NCBI GenBank assembly: GCA_023251725.1 | Contig: JAHEYG010000009.1 | Location: 1 to 53,762 of the forward strand | Reading direction: 5' to 3' | DNA: 53,762 nucleotides | Origin: Sphingobacteriaceae bacterium | GTDB lineage: Bacteria; Bacteroidota; Bacteroidia; B-17B0; Aurantibacillaceae | In this document: piece by piece, positions 37,901 to 46,212 of the stretch | Numbering within the stretch: the first letter of the stretch is position 1 | Layout of the letters: each line of letters starts with the position of its first letter | Translations under genes and position numbers: made by a program | The notes under the pieces: generated by a model | The model's database searches: none | Seen by the model: the letters and a program-made list of their open reading frames with translations, nothing else | Told to the model about the DNA's origin: nothing

Positions 37901-38410
37901 TTATTTTACGAGGTTTATTATTTTATTGATATTTACTTTTATTTCCTTTTTTGAATTATTTGTAAGATGAAGGTGACAATTTATTGGCTTGTCGAAACTC
38001 ATATCAACACCAACCACATTTTTTATTTTTCCTTTTATCGCTTTTGAATAAAGTTTTTTTTGATCACGTTTTATTAATACTTCTAAATCAGTATCAATAA
38101 ATATTTCGTAATATTTTTTAGTATTTAAACGGTTAAACCGATGTATTTCTTTGAATAAAGAAATAGTAGAGCAAACCACATTGATATTTTGACCTGTCAT
38201 AAACTTACACATGCGTGCAATCTGGAAAGCAACGTTAAGCCTGGCTTTTTTATCATGACCAAAAGTTTGCCCGGTAATTTCACGGTAAGTATCCCCGTCA
38301 ATAAATACAGTGTTATTTTGTTTTTTCTTTAAGGCTTTATAAACCGATTTTCCAATAGTGGTTTTACCACTTCCTGCCAATCCGGTTATCCAAATTAATT
38401 TTCCACTCAT
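37901..38410 (-). CDS. CDP-amidate kinase-like P-loop kinase (Cj1415 type, APS-kinase fold)
   Basis: 169 residues from ATG 38410. The P-loop is TGLAGSGKTT (9-18), then FIDGDTYREITG and CSTISLFKEI, RDQKKLYSKA and NVVGVD. True APS kinases have an ISPYR-like segment where this protein has STISLFKE. That difference and the LYSK/NVVGVD end match Cj1415, which phosphorylates the 3' hydroxyl of cytidine diphosphoramidate. A TTG start at 38422 would overlap the upstream gene by 10 bases; ATG 38410 gives the expected MSGKLIWITG and a 2-base gap. No CysD/CysN homologue was seen, which also argues against PAPS supply. Confidence 0.75.
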   Translation of the reverse strand: MSGKLIWITGLAGSGKTTIGKSVYKALKKKQNNTVFIDGDTYREITGQTFGHDKKARLNVAFQIARMCKFMTGQNINVVCSTISLFKEIHRFNRLNTKKYYEIFIDTDLEVLIKRDQKKLYSKAIKGKIKNVVGVDMSFDKPINCHLHLTNNSKKEIKVNINKIINLVK

Positions 38411-38412
38411 TT

Positions 38413-39324
38413 TTATTTCCAATCTTCTATTGAAAAATCAATTATTGTTTTTAATTGCTCCATGTCTTTCCTAAAAAAATCCTGCAAATACTTTCTGCAA
38501 TCTTCAGGCATGGATTCTTTTTCAGTTTTTATATTTGATTTAAGCTGATGAAACATTTTTAAGTCCTCGTTTTTTTCAAGGTATTGTATAGGGTCTTCTT
38601 CGCGTCGAGTTGCTTCCACAAAAAAGTCAAATCTGTTTTGAAAATATTTTCTTAATTCAACCTGTAGTTTTCTATCTTTTACACTTAAACTTGTAAAACT
38701 TGGCGGCATAACAACTGTGTGATTTTCGTTGACCTCAAGAAAACGAAATACTTTTTTAAAATCTTCCTGCAAATTTTTACCAAACAATTCTGATTTCAGC
38801 ATCAGCATTTGTTCTTTTGGGAAATATTCCAAGAACTTGCTCAACATTTTATAATATAAACCTCGTCCGGTATAATTGTGTGGTTGAATCTCGGCCCAAA
38901 TGCCGGTTTGCGCTTTAATTCGCTCCTCTTCCTTTTCAAGAACTTCTAAAAAACTTAATTCTTCCAAACCTTCAATAACTGTATACCGGTAATTTCCCCA
39001 AGCTCTTTCGATTGGGTTGCGAAGCATAAAAATTAATTTAATATTGGGAAGGTGTTTATGTGTACGTTGTGCAACATCGGGACCAAACATATATGAAGAA
39101 GAGCGTTCGCCAATTGCCTTTTCGGTTTTCACATCTTTAAAATAAGTTTCCAAATAATAACTGAATGGTTTTTCGTATTCCCACGACTTGTAAAAATAAT
39201 GTGGTTCAGGTCGCATTTTTTTTGGAAGATATATCTCCGGATGATTCATCATTCCTGCTGATAAAAAAGAAGTTCCTCCGGCTGCGGCACCACATATTAA
39301 AAAATTTGGTACATTTTTTTCCAT
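38413..39324 (-). CDS. Sulfotransferase-fold protein; candidate phosphoramidoyl transferase
   Basis: 303 residues. The donor 5' loop is ICGAAAGGTSFL (10-21). In usual PAPS sulfotransferases this reads GAQKAGTT or KSGTT with an essential basic residue, but here Ala15 takes the lysine place. The 3'-phosphate loop LRNPIERAWGNY (101-112) keeps the Arg but has Gly110 where Ser is normal. A GERSSSYM segment is present. The gene ends 2 bases before the CDPA kinase start. 3'-phospho-CDPA has the shape of PAPS, so transfer of phosphoramidate is an attractive but untested role. A real sulfotransferase with a variant loop is the alternative. Confidence 0.6.
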   Translation of the reverse strand: MEKNVPNFLICGAAAGGTSFLSAGMMNHPEIYLPKKMRPEPHYFYKSWEYEKPFSYYLETYFKDVKTEKAIGERSSSYMFGPDVAQRTHKHLPNIKLIFMLRNPIERAWGNYRYTVIEGLEELSFLEVLEKEEERIKAQTGIWAEIQPHNYTGRGLYYKMLSKFLEYFPKEQMLMLKSELFGKNLQEDFKKVFRFLEVNENHTVVMPPSFTSLSVKDRKLQVELRKYFQNRFDFFVEATRREEDPIQYLEKNEDLKMFHQLKSNIKTEKESMPEDCRKYLQDFFRKDMEQLKTIIDFSIEDWK

Positions 39325-39327
39325 AAT

Positions 39328-41226
39328 TTAATTTTCTATTTTTTCGTTATTTAAAAATAATCGGCACCACCATTCAAAATTCATGAACGACCAAATTAAT
39401 AAACGGTGATTTATTCTTTGATTGGTGTGTTCATTTACAATTTTCTCAACATACTTTGGATCCAAGAATTCTGATGAAACTGTTTTCCGGTTCAATAAAA
39501 GTTCTTTTATGTAAGCGGCATTCTCTCCCCGGTACCAACTTTCATCCGGCGCCGAGAATCCTTGCTTTTTTCGATTGATAATCGATTCGGGTAAAATATC
39601 AAGCATCGCCTTTCGTAAAACATTTTTTCCGTCATCAAATTCTTTATACGCTTTCCGCTTAAAACCAAAAGTATTTTCATCAAGTCGTTTATTGGCCTCT
39701 AAATTTCCCAACTTATGGCGAATAGGAATTTTCTGAGAAAAATTAACCAAATCATTATCCAAAAAAGGAAATCGTTCTTCCAAGCCATTGGCCATACTTA
39801 ATTTATCTCCCACCAATAATAATCCCGATAAAAAAGTTTTAATTTCGAAATACAAACTGTTTTGAATATGCTCTTCGGGGGTGTTATACTTTAATTTTTT
39901 ATTAAACGTAAATACCCTCTCAAAAACTTTTCGCGGATCATTGATATCAATCTTATCAAAAATATTTTTCTGAAATAATTCTTTCTTCCCTTCATCAGGC
40001 ACAAGTCGCTGCCAAAATCCATAATAATTATTAAAAAAAGATTGCTGATCGAGCGATTGAAAAACACGATAATACCGCCACGGATAACCGCCATACAACT
40101 CATCGCCACCAGTGCCCTGCAAACAAACTTTTACAAATTTAGAAGCAAGCCGGCTTATATAATAATTAGGATAACTCATTCCCACTCTTAAATCTTCTAA
40201 ATGATAAACCACTCTCGGCAACGACCAACGCAAATCGCCGGCATTAATTACTTGTTCGTAATGTTCGGTTTTAAAATAATTAGCCATCAACTCTGCATCT
40301 CTTCTTTCATCATAATTACTTTCTACGCCGGTAACCTGACTCAATTCAAATCCAGCCGTAAATGTAGTGAGTCGTTTTACGTGCATGCTCGCAATAGCAG
40401 TTATGCTTCCAGAATCCATTCCTCCCGACAAATAACTTCCCACCGGAACATCAGCTACCATTTGCCTTCCCACTGCAATTTTAAATAAACGTTCCGTTTC
40501 ATTTTTTGCGTCTTCAAAAGTCATTGTGTTATCGGGTTCCGAAAAATCGTAATCCCACCACGAATTGTGTTTTATAGAATGAACTTCGCCCACATTTATT
40601 TTTACCGTATTAGCCGGCGGCAACATTACCACTCCTTTAAAAAGGGTTTGATAAGTAAATAAATTCTGAAAAGTAAAATATTCGTTTAAAGCCAACAAAT
40701 TTAGTTCTACTTTAAACGAAGGGTGCGCCATAAAAGCTTTAATTTCAGAACCAAATAATAAAGTTTTATTATTGATGTAATAATACAAAGGTTTTATCCC
40801 ATAACGGTCTCTCGACAAGTACAGTGTTTTGGTTTGCCGGTTCCAGGCAGCCACGGCAAACATGCCGTCAAACCGTTCAAAATACGAAGGGCCATAAGCC
40901 GATAGTCCTTCACAAATTACTTCGGTATCGGTGGTTGAAATAAATTTATGTCCTTTTATTTTTAATTCTTCCTTCAACTCGCGGTAATTATAAATACATC
41001 CGTTAAAAACAATAGTCCAGTTCCCGTCTTTCGACAACATAGGTTGCGAACCTTTATCTGAAGTATCTAAAATAGCGAGGCGCCGATGACCCAACGCAAT
41101 GTTTTCTTCTTCAAAAATTCCTTCACCATCTGGTCCTCGATGCGCAATGCGCTGCATCATGGCTTTAATGGTATTGGAGGCAACCGCCTCACCATTCAAA
41201 TTAAATATTCCGGCGATGCCGCACAT
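39328..41226 (-). CDS. AsnB-like glutamine-dependent amidotransferase, copy 4 of 4
   Basis: 632 residues. Cys2 glutaminase (MCGIAGIFNL, IAHRGPDGEGIF, FNGCIYNY), PP-loop YLSGGMDSGSI, VCLQGTGGDELYGGY and NGLEERFPFLDNDL. The NGCIYN form, where GEIYN is usual, puts a Cys in the conserved NGEIYNY position. It is 3 bases upstream of the sulfotransferase-fold gene and 3 bases downstream of a sugar aminotransferase. It may form an amide on a sugar acid of the same repeat unit. The possible link with phosphoramidate chemistry is positional only. Confidence 0.85.
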   Translation of the reverse strand: MCGIAGIFNLNGEAVASNTIKAMMQRIAHRGPDGEGIFEEENIALGHRRLAILDTSDKGSQPMLSKDGNWTIVFNGCIYNYRELKEELKIKGHKFISTTDTEVICEGLSAYGPSYFERFDGMFAVAAWNRQTKTLYLSRDRYGIKPLYYYINNKTLLFGSEIKAFMAHPSFKVELNLLALNEYFTFQNLFTYQTLFKGVVMLPPANTVKINVGEVHSIKHNSWWDYDFSEPDNTMTFEDAKNETERLFKIAVGRQMVADVPVGSYLSGGMDSGSITAIASMHVKRLTTFTAGFELSQVTGVESNYDERRDAELMANYFKTEHYEQVINAGDLRWSLPRVVYHLEDLRVGMSYPNYYISRLASKFVKVCLQGTGGDELYGGYPWRYYRVFQSLDQQSFFNNYYGFWQRLVPDEGKKELFQKNIFDKIDINDPRKVFERVFTFNKKLKYNTPEEHIQNSLYFEIKTFLSGLLLVGDKLSMANGLEERFPFLDNDLVNFSQKIPIRHKLGNLEANKRLDENTFGFKRKAYKEFDDGKNVLRKAMLDILPESIINRKKQGFSAPDESWYRGENAAYIKELLLNRKTVSSEFLDPKYVEKIVNEHTNQRINHRLLIWSFMNFEWWCRLFLNNEKIEN

Positions 41227-41229
41227 TTA

Positions 41230-42369
41230 TTAAATTGATTTTAAAATATTAATGATGTATTCGAAATCTTCTTTTACCATTTTGTTATGTAATGGGATCG
41301 ACATACTGAATTCGTTAGCGGCAAACGCATTTGGAAAATCGTTTGGTTTAATATTAAATGTTTTTGCATAAAAACCTAACATGTGCACCGCGTGTGTACC
41401 GGGGCGCGTGCTAATTCCTTTTTGTTGAAGAAATTCCATTAGCTCATTTCGTTTCATTGGCGATTTTGTTTCATCCACCAATAAAACGTAAGATTGCCAG
41501 CCGTGTTTATATCCTTGCGGGATGTGCGGTGTTTTTAACCAAGGTAAAGAAGATAATTCTTTTGTAAAATAATCGGCCCATTTTTGTCGCTCATCAATAA
41601 ATTTATCGAGTTTTTTTATTTGCACTACGCCCACTGCTCCCTGAATATCTGTCATCCTATAATTAAAACCAACCATATCGAACTCCGGTAAAATATATGG
41701 TTTTGGGCCTTTATGACGTTGCTCCTCTGAAACAGAGGCGCCATGATTGCGCAACATATTTAATTTTTCGGCTAACTCATCATTATTTGTTGTGAGCATT
41801 CCACCTTCACCGGTAGTCACCGATTTGCGGGGGTGAAAAGAAAAACAACCAATGTCGCCCAAACTTCCTGCAGGCCGCTCATTAATTGCTGCACCTGCGG
41901 CGCATGCACCGTCTTCAACAATTTTTAATTGCGGTGCAATTTTTTTTATTTCATCGATGTTAGCACACAAACCAAATAAGTGAACAGGAATAATTGCTTT
42001 GGTGCGCGAATTTATTTTTGCTAAAATTTGTGCGGGATCAATATTAAAAGTTTTTATATCAATATCAACAAAAACAGGAATAGCATTGCAATACATTATT
42101 GCATTGGCAGTTGAAACCCAAGTAAAAGCAGGAACCAAAACTTCGTCGCCCGCTTTAATATCTAATGCAACAAGTGCCAAATGCAATGCAGTTGTACAAT
42201 TTGAAACTGCTATGGCGTGTTTTACTTTATGTCGGGCAGCAAATATTTTTTCGAACTCTGCGACTTTCGGCCCCTGCGTAATCCATCCTGAGAAAATAGG
42301 TTCTTTAGTGGCTTCCCATTCTTCTTGTCCCATTGATGGTAACGAAATTGGTATAACTCTTTTTTCCAT
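41230..42369 (-). CDS. DegT/DnrJ/EryC1/StrS aminotransferase
   Basis: 379 residues with Lys182 in FSFHPRKSVTTGEGG as PLP attachment site, Asp153 in VEDGACAAG, and the opening ITQGPKVAEFEKIFA. GITxGP-type openings and HPRKSVTTGEGGM are typical of the perosamine synthetase/ArnB/PseC group, which aminate NDP-4-keto sugars. The window has an SDR 17 bases upstream that may provide or use the product. PseC is not excluded, but the pseB fragment is 41 kb away. Confidence 0.85.
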   Translation of the reverse strand: MEKRVIPISLPSMGQEEWEATKEPIFSGWITQGPKVAEFEKIFAARHKVKHAIAVSNCTTALHLALVALDIKAGDEVLVPAFTWVSTANAIMYCNAIPVFVDIDIKTFNIDPAQILAKINSRTKAIIPVHLFGLCANIDEIKKIAPQLKIVEDGACAAGAAINERPAGSLGDIGCFSFHPRKSVTTGEGGMLTTNNDELAEKLNMLRNHGASVSEEQRHKGPKPYILPEFDMVGFNYRMTDIQGAVGVVQIKKLDKFIDERQKWADYFTKELSSLPWLKTPHIPQGYKHGWQSYVLLVDETKSPMKRNELMEFLQQKGISTRPGTHAVHMLGFYAKTFNIKPNDFPNAFAANEFSMSIPLHNKMVKEDFEYIINILKSI

Positions 42370-42386
42370 AAATTAATTTTTGTTCT

Positions 42387-43364
42387 TTATTTAATATTTT
42401 TATTTCGCCAATCGATTAATCTTAAAAGTCCCTGCTCGAGCGAAAATTTATGTTTAAACCCCAATTCTTTTTCGGCTTTTACTGCCGAACCAATTCTGTT
42501 TTGCACAAGCGCTCGCGCGTCGTCGGCGCTATAAGGAACGTAGGTAACTTTTAAAATTGATTTTTTCAATCTTAATATTGTATCGCATAATTGTTTAATG
42601 GTAGTTTGAACCTCTGTTCCTACATTATAAAATCCAAATTTCATATCACTTTTTAATGCATTAACATTACAAAGTGCAACATCTTCCACATAAACAAAAT
42701 CGTAAGCCTGACTACCGTCACCATTAATGGTTGGTGCTTCGTTAGCATCAATTTTATTTAACATAATGGGAACCACGCCGCTATACACCGCGTGCTGATC
42801 TTGTCCGGGACCGTACACATTCATATAACGCAAACCAATTACCGAGAGGCCATAACGGTCGTTAAACGCTGTACACATGGCTTCGCCGGCTATTTTTGTA
42901 GAACCATAAAAATTTTTATTATTGAAAGGATGATTTTCGGACATAGGAACTTCAACAGCATCACCATAAACAGAAGCGGATGAAGAATAAATTAATTTTT
43001 TTACATTATTTTTTACGCAGGCTTCTAATACATTAAACGTTCCGGCAATATTTACATCAAACGCAGTTCTTGGATAATCTTTACAATGTAGGAGCCACAT
43101 GGCAGCCAAATGAAAAACATAATCCACGCCTTTCATGGCGTCGTTTAAAATATCAATTTCGCGAACATCGCCACCCATTGGATAAATATAACAGCGTTTG
43201 TCTTTTAATGATTCGGCAATATTATCCATTTTACCGCGCGCAAAATTATCGTAAATAATAATTTCTTTTACATTTTCTTTTAATAATTCGGCCACTACAA
43301 AACCGCCAATGAATCCGGCGCCTCCGATTACTAAAATTTTTTTGTCTTTAAGATCTATACTCAT
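42387..43364 (-). CDS. Extended SDR, UDP-sugar 4-epimerase/dehydratase-like
   Basis: 325 residues: VIGGAGFIGG (12-21), IYDNFARGKMDNI, FHLAAMWLLHCKD, SSSASVYGDA, FYGSTKIAGE with the YxxxK pair, RYMNVYGPGQDQHAVYSGV and YDFVYVEDVA. The GGxGFIGG, NFARG and GPGQDQ phrases suggest a nucleotide-sugar epimerase of the UDP-glucose/UDP-glucuronate group. The start overlaps the Wzt stop by 4 bases, so it is translated with the exporter. Confidence 0.8.
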   Translation of the reverse strand: MSIDLKDKKILVIGGAGFIGGFVVAELLKENVKEIIIYDNFARGKMDNIAESLKDKRCYIYPMGGDVREIDILNDAMKGVDYVFHLAAMWLLHCKDYPRTAFDVNIAGTFNVLEACVKNNVKKLIYSSSASVYGDAVEVPMSENHPFNNKNFYGSTKIAGEAMCTAFNDRYGLSVIGLRYMNVYGPGQDQHAVYSGVVPIMLNKIDANEAPTINGDGSQAYDFVYVEDVALCNVNALKSDMKFGFYNVGTEVQTTIKQLCDTILRLKKSILKVTYVPYSADDARALVQNRIGSAVKAEKELGFKHKFSLEQGLLRLIDWRNKNIK

Positions 43365-44653
43365 ATTTTTTTAATTTTCCAGTTAGTGGTTGGTTCAACA
43401 TATCCCATCACCATGTTCCAGGGATAATCTCCTTCTTTGTTTTTAGTAAGAGAAGTTACACTAAAATAATAGGTGCCTTCTACCAAATCGATGCTTGCTC
43501 CGTTCTTAAAATGAAAAATAGAAAGGTTGATACTGTATTTTTTAGGCATTAAATGAATGTCGTACTCTACTTCGAAATCATAAGTGCCGGGTTCCAAAAT
43601 TCGCGATTCATAATTATTTTTTCCTTCGGCCGAAAAAGTTACCTGTTCTCCATTAGAATTCACTAAACATATCCATATTCCTGCATCTTCAATTTTGGAA
43701 TAAACTTCTAAAGTAATTTTTATTTTAAATTTCTGCTTAAAATACAATTCGTCGGTTTGTCTTTCATCGTCATCAATAACAAAAGCACTTGTAAATTTAG
43801 CTTCACCGCTATTGAAAACTCTTACATCATCTGAAATGATTCCTGAATTATCAAAATCTTTCCCATCGAAAAAATATTTATCAATTGTTTTTTGAACGTC
43901 GCCTTCGTAATTAACCAAACCGTTCTTCAATAAAATGCCTTTGGTACAAAGCGATTTTATGGCGGCCATATTATGACTTACAAAAAGTACAGTTCGCCCT
44001 TCTTTACCTGCCACCGCGCCTACTTTACTTAAACATTTTTTTTGAAAATCGGCATCTCCTACCGAAAGCACTTCATCTAAAATTAAAATTTCAGATTCGA
44101 GATGCGCGGCTACACCAAATGCCAGGCGCACATACATACCGCTGCTGTATCGCTTAACCGGAGTATCAATATATCTTTCCACGCCACTGAAATCAACAAT
44201 CTCATCAAATTTTTTAAGAATTTCTTTTTTTGTCATTCCCAATATCGCTCCGTTCAAAAAAATATTTTCTCGTCCGGTTAAATCAGGATGAAAACCGGTT
44301 CCTACTTCCAGCAAACTGGCAATGCGCCCTTTCACTTTCATTTCGCCGGTAGTAGGGCCTGTTACTCTTGATAATATTTTTAATAATGTAGATTTTCCGG
44401 CGCCGTTTTTTCCTACAATTCCCAACACATCTCCCTGATTAACTTCGAAACTAATATCTTTAAGTGCCCAAACAAAATCGCTGCTTCCTTTTTTACTTCT
44501 GTCGTTCTCTTCTCCCACTTTTAAATACGGATCTTCTTTTCCTCTTATTTTATACCACCAACGATTTACATCGTGCGAAAATGTTCCGGTGCCAATTTGA
44601 CCCAGGCGGTATTGCTTTCCTAAATTTTCAATTTTTATTACTGCTTCGCTCAT
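43361..44653 (-). CDS. wzt: Polysaccharide ABC exporter ATPase with C-terminal domain (Wzt-like)
   Basis: 430 residues. Walker A is VGKNGAGKST (80-89), the signature is YSSGMYVRLAFG, and Walker B is LILDEVLSVGD, followed by an H-loop FVSHN. After about residue 265 a beta-rich extension of roughly 165 residues (ending WKIKKI) resembles the Wzt C-terminal carbohydrate-binding domain. In E. coli O8/O9a this domain recognises the modified non-reducing end of the finished chain. The partner permease is 15 bases upstream. Finding this pair indicates ABC-dependent export. Confidence 0.9.
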   Translation of the reverse strand: MSEAVIKIENLGKQYRLGQIGTGTFSHDVNRWWYKIRGKEDPYLKVGEENDRSKKGSSDFVWALKDISFEVNQGDVLGIVGKNGAGKSTLLKILSRVTGPTTGEMKVKGRIASLLEVGTGFHPDLTGRENIFLNGAILGMTKKEILKKFDEIVDFSGVERYIDTPVKRYSSGMYVRLAFGVAAHLESEILILDEVLSVGDADFQKKCLSKVGAVAGKEGRTVLFVSHNMAAIKSLCTKGILLKNGLVNYEGDVQKTIDKYFFDGKDFDNSGIISDDVRVFNSGEAKFTSAFVIDDDERQTDELYFKQKFKIKITLEVYSKIEDAGIWICLVNSNGEQVTFSAEGKNNYESRILEPGTYDFEVEYDIHLMPKKYSINLSIFHFKNGASIDLVEGTYYFSVTSLTKNKEGDYPWNMVMGYVEPTTNWKIKKI

Positions 44654-44668
44654 TTCGGTGCCGAATAA

Positions 44669-45520
44669 TTATACATTATCCATAAACGTTTTTTCTACTC
44701 TGTTAAATTGCATGATAGAAATAATAACTAACACTAACATAAAAATTCCGCTGTAGCACAAAGCGGCCCAGCTGAAGTAACCATTTCCTAAAAAAATATA
44801 TTTGAAAGATTCTATTACTGAAGAAACAGGATTGAGTAAAATAAATAGTTTAAATTTTTCGGGAACAATGGTCATTGGATAAACTATCGGACTCGCATAC
44901 ATTAATAATTGAATACCAAATCCCACCAAAAAAGTAAAATCGCGGTACTTTGTTGTGAGCGACGAAATTAAAATTCCGAAACCTAAACCCAAACCGGCCA
45001 TTATTAAAACAAGAATTGGAAACAACCATAACATTGACCAGTGAGGATGAATTGTGCTATTGGTGTTTAAATAATAAATCCAAACTCCGAAAAATAAAAC
45101 AACTTGTATTGCTAGTTTAATAAGATTGGAAATTAAAACAGATATTGGAATGACTAATCGCGGGAAATAAACTTTGCCAAAAACAGCCGCATTAGCAACA
45201 AACGTATTTGAAGTTTTATTTAAGCAATCGGCGAAGTAGGTCCATAAAGTAATTCCTGACAAATAAAATAAAACAGGGGGAACGGTATCAGTACTTATTT
45301 TAGCAAGGTTTCCAAATATTATAGTGAACGTTAAAGTAGTGATAATGGGTTGTAAAAAAAACCAAACCGGACCTAAAATAGTTTGTTTGTAAACCGAAAC
45401 AAAATCGCGACGTACTAATAGGAATAACAGATCGCGGTATTTCCAAATGGAAGCAATATCAATTTTGTACCATCTGTTTTGCGGCTTAATTACAAGATCC
45501 CATTGTTGTTGCTTTGTCAT
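44669..45520 (-). CDS. wzm: Polysaccharide ABC exporter permease (Wzm-like)
   Basis: 283 residues, six hydrophobic segments, opening WYKIDIASIWKYRDLLFLLVRRD and then YKQTILGPVWFFLQP, the ABC-2 type permease phrase. Later LLMYASPIVYPMTIVP and LNPVSSVIESFKYIFLG are also standard for Wzm/KpsM-type proteins. It forms the channel for glycan export with the Wzt ATPase. The gene is 2 bases after the antiterminator stop. Confidence 0.9.
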   Translation of the reverse strand: MTKQQQWDLVIKPQNRWYKIDIASIWKYRDLLFLLVRRDFVSVYKQTILGPVWFFLQPIITTLTFTIIFGNLAKISTDTVPPVLFYLSGITLWTYFADCLNKTSNTFVANAAVFGKVYFPRLVIPISVLISNLIKLAIQVVLFFGVWIYYLNTNSTIHPHWSMLWLFPILVLIMAGLGLGFGILISSLTTKYRDFTFLVGFGIQLLMYASPIVYPMTIVPEKFKLFILLNPVSSVIESFKYIFLGNGYFSWAALCYSGIFMLVLVIISIMQFNRVEKTFMDNV

Positions 45521-45522
45521 TT

Positions 45523-46035
45523 TTAAGCCGGAATTAAAATTTCTTCGGGTAATTTTACTTTTATGGTTTGCTTTATACTTTCTAAAGCAATTTCCAAAAA
45601 ACGTCCGTTGCCCTTTTGAGTTATAAATCCCTCAATACCTTTTAATGCACCTGAAGTAATTTTTATTTTATCGCCCTCTTTATAATTGTGAGGTTTCGAA
45701 TTAATTTCAATTTGGTAACCCAGTTCAATTAACTGTTTTAAACTTGCAATTTCGGTATCACGCACTACAGCAATTTTTTTTTCTATTCTTACAAAATTTA
45801 CAACGCCTCTGGTTTGCATTACTGCATCGTTTTGTGTGGGATTAATACAAACAAAAACATAACCATTCATTAAAGGAAGTTCCACTAATTTTTTGCGGTC
45901 GCTCCACTGGCGCATGGTTTTGATAAGCGGAACGTAAGCCTCAATGTTTTTTTCCAAAAGTAATTCTCCCACTTTTTTTTCCTGCCGGGAAGCAACATAC
46001 AAAGCAGCCCATTTTTTATTTTCTGTGTTCTTCAA
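45523..46035 (-). CDS. UpxY/NusG-like transcription antiterminator
   Basis: 170 residues with an N-terminal NGN domain (WAALYVASRQEKKVGELL, PLMNGYVFVCI, RGVVNFVRI) and a C-terminal KOW domain (GDKIKITSGALKGIEGFI). Specialised NusG paralogues of the UpxY type are known to help RNA polymerase through long capsule operons in Bacteroides. The start is TTG at 46035; the codon three before it is a TGA stop, and no in-frame ATG exists upstream. The run of about 43 tightly spaced genes that follows, without a recognised terminator, is an obvious target. Confidence 0.85.
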   Translation of the reverse strand: MKNTENKKWAALYVASRQEKKVGELLLEKNIEAYVPLIKTMRQWSDRKKLVELPLMNGYVFVCINPTQNDAVMQTRGVVNFVRIEKKIAVVRDTEIASLKQLIELGYQIEINSKPHNYKEGDKIKITSGALKGIEGFITQKGNGRFLEIALESIKQTIKVKLPEEILIPA

Positions 46036-46087
46036 TTTATTTCAATATTTAAAAATCTTCATTCTATTAACCCCAGCGCACCGGCAG

Positions 46088-46108
46088 ATCCTTCGCGTTG
46101 CTAAGGAT
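46088..46108. repeat. REP-like short hairpin
   Basis: ATCCTT (46088-46093) and AAGGAT (46103-46108) are complementary arms around a 9-base loop. The surrounding text GTCATCCTTAGC...GAAGGATCTG (reverse strand) is of the kind I recall as dispersed intergenic repeats in Bacteroidota genomes. Only one copy is in the window. Confidence 0.4.
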
Positions 46109-46131
46109 GACACACATTATTTTGTTTTTTC

Positions 46132-46159
46132 ATTCAACATTTATAATTCAACATTTATA
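46132..46159. repeat. Perfect 14-base tandem duplication
   Basis: The unit ATTCAACATTTATA occurs twice in succession (46132-46145 and 46146-46159), with a third partial ATT after it. Being in the leader of the antiterminator gene, it could be a two-site operator or a recent slippage duplication. Confidence 0.7.
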
Positions 46160-46165
46160 ATTTCT

Positions 46166-46212
46166 CCAAAGCTTCGCCTCCTCAGTCACATCAGTGAACT
46201 AAGAAGCTTTGG
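46166..46212. repeat. Imperfect palindrome with 10-base perfect arms
   Basis: CCAAAGCTTC (46166-46175) pairs exactly with GAAGCTTTGG (46203-46212). The 27 bases inside pair further (TCAC with GTGA near 46186-46195, plus imperfect flanks). No T-run follows on either strand, so an intrinsic terminator is unlikely. It may be a REP-type element or a regulatory RNA hairpin ahead of the antiterminator gene. Confidence 0.6.

Noticed and set aside
37901-38410. True APS kinase (CysC) for PAPS supply
   Set aside because: No sulfate adenylyltransferase genes were seen, the ISPYR-like APS kinase segment is replaced, and three other phosphoramidate-pathway homologues are close by. Not fully excluded without a profile search.
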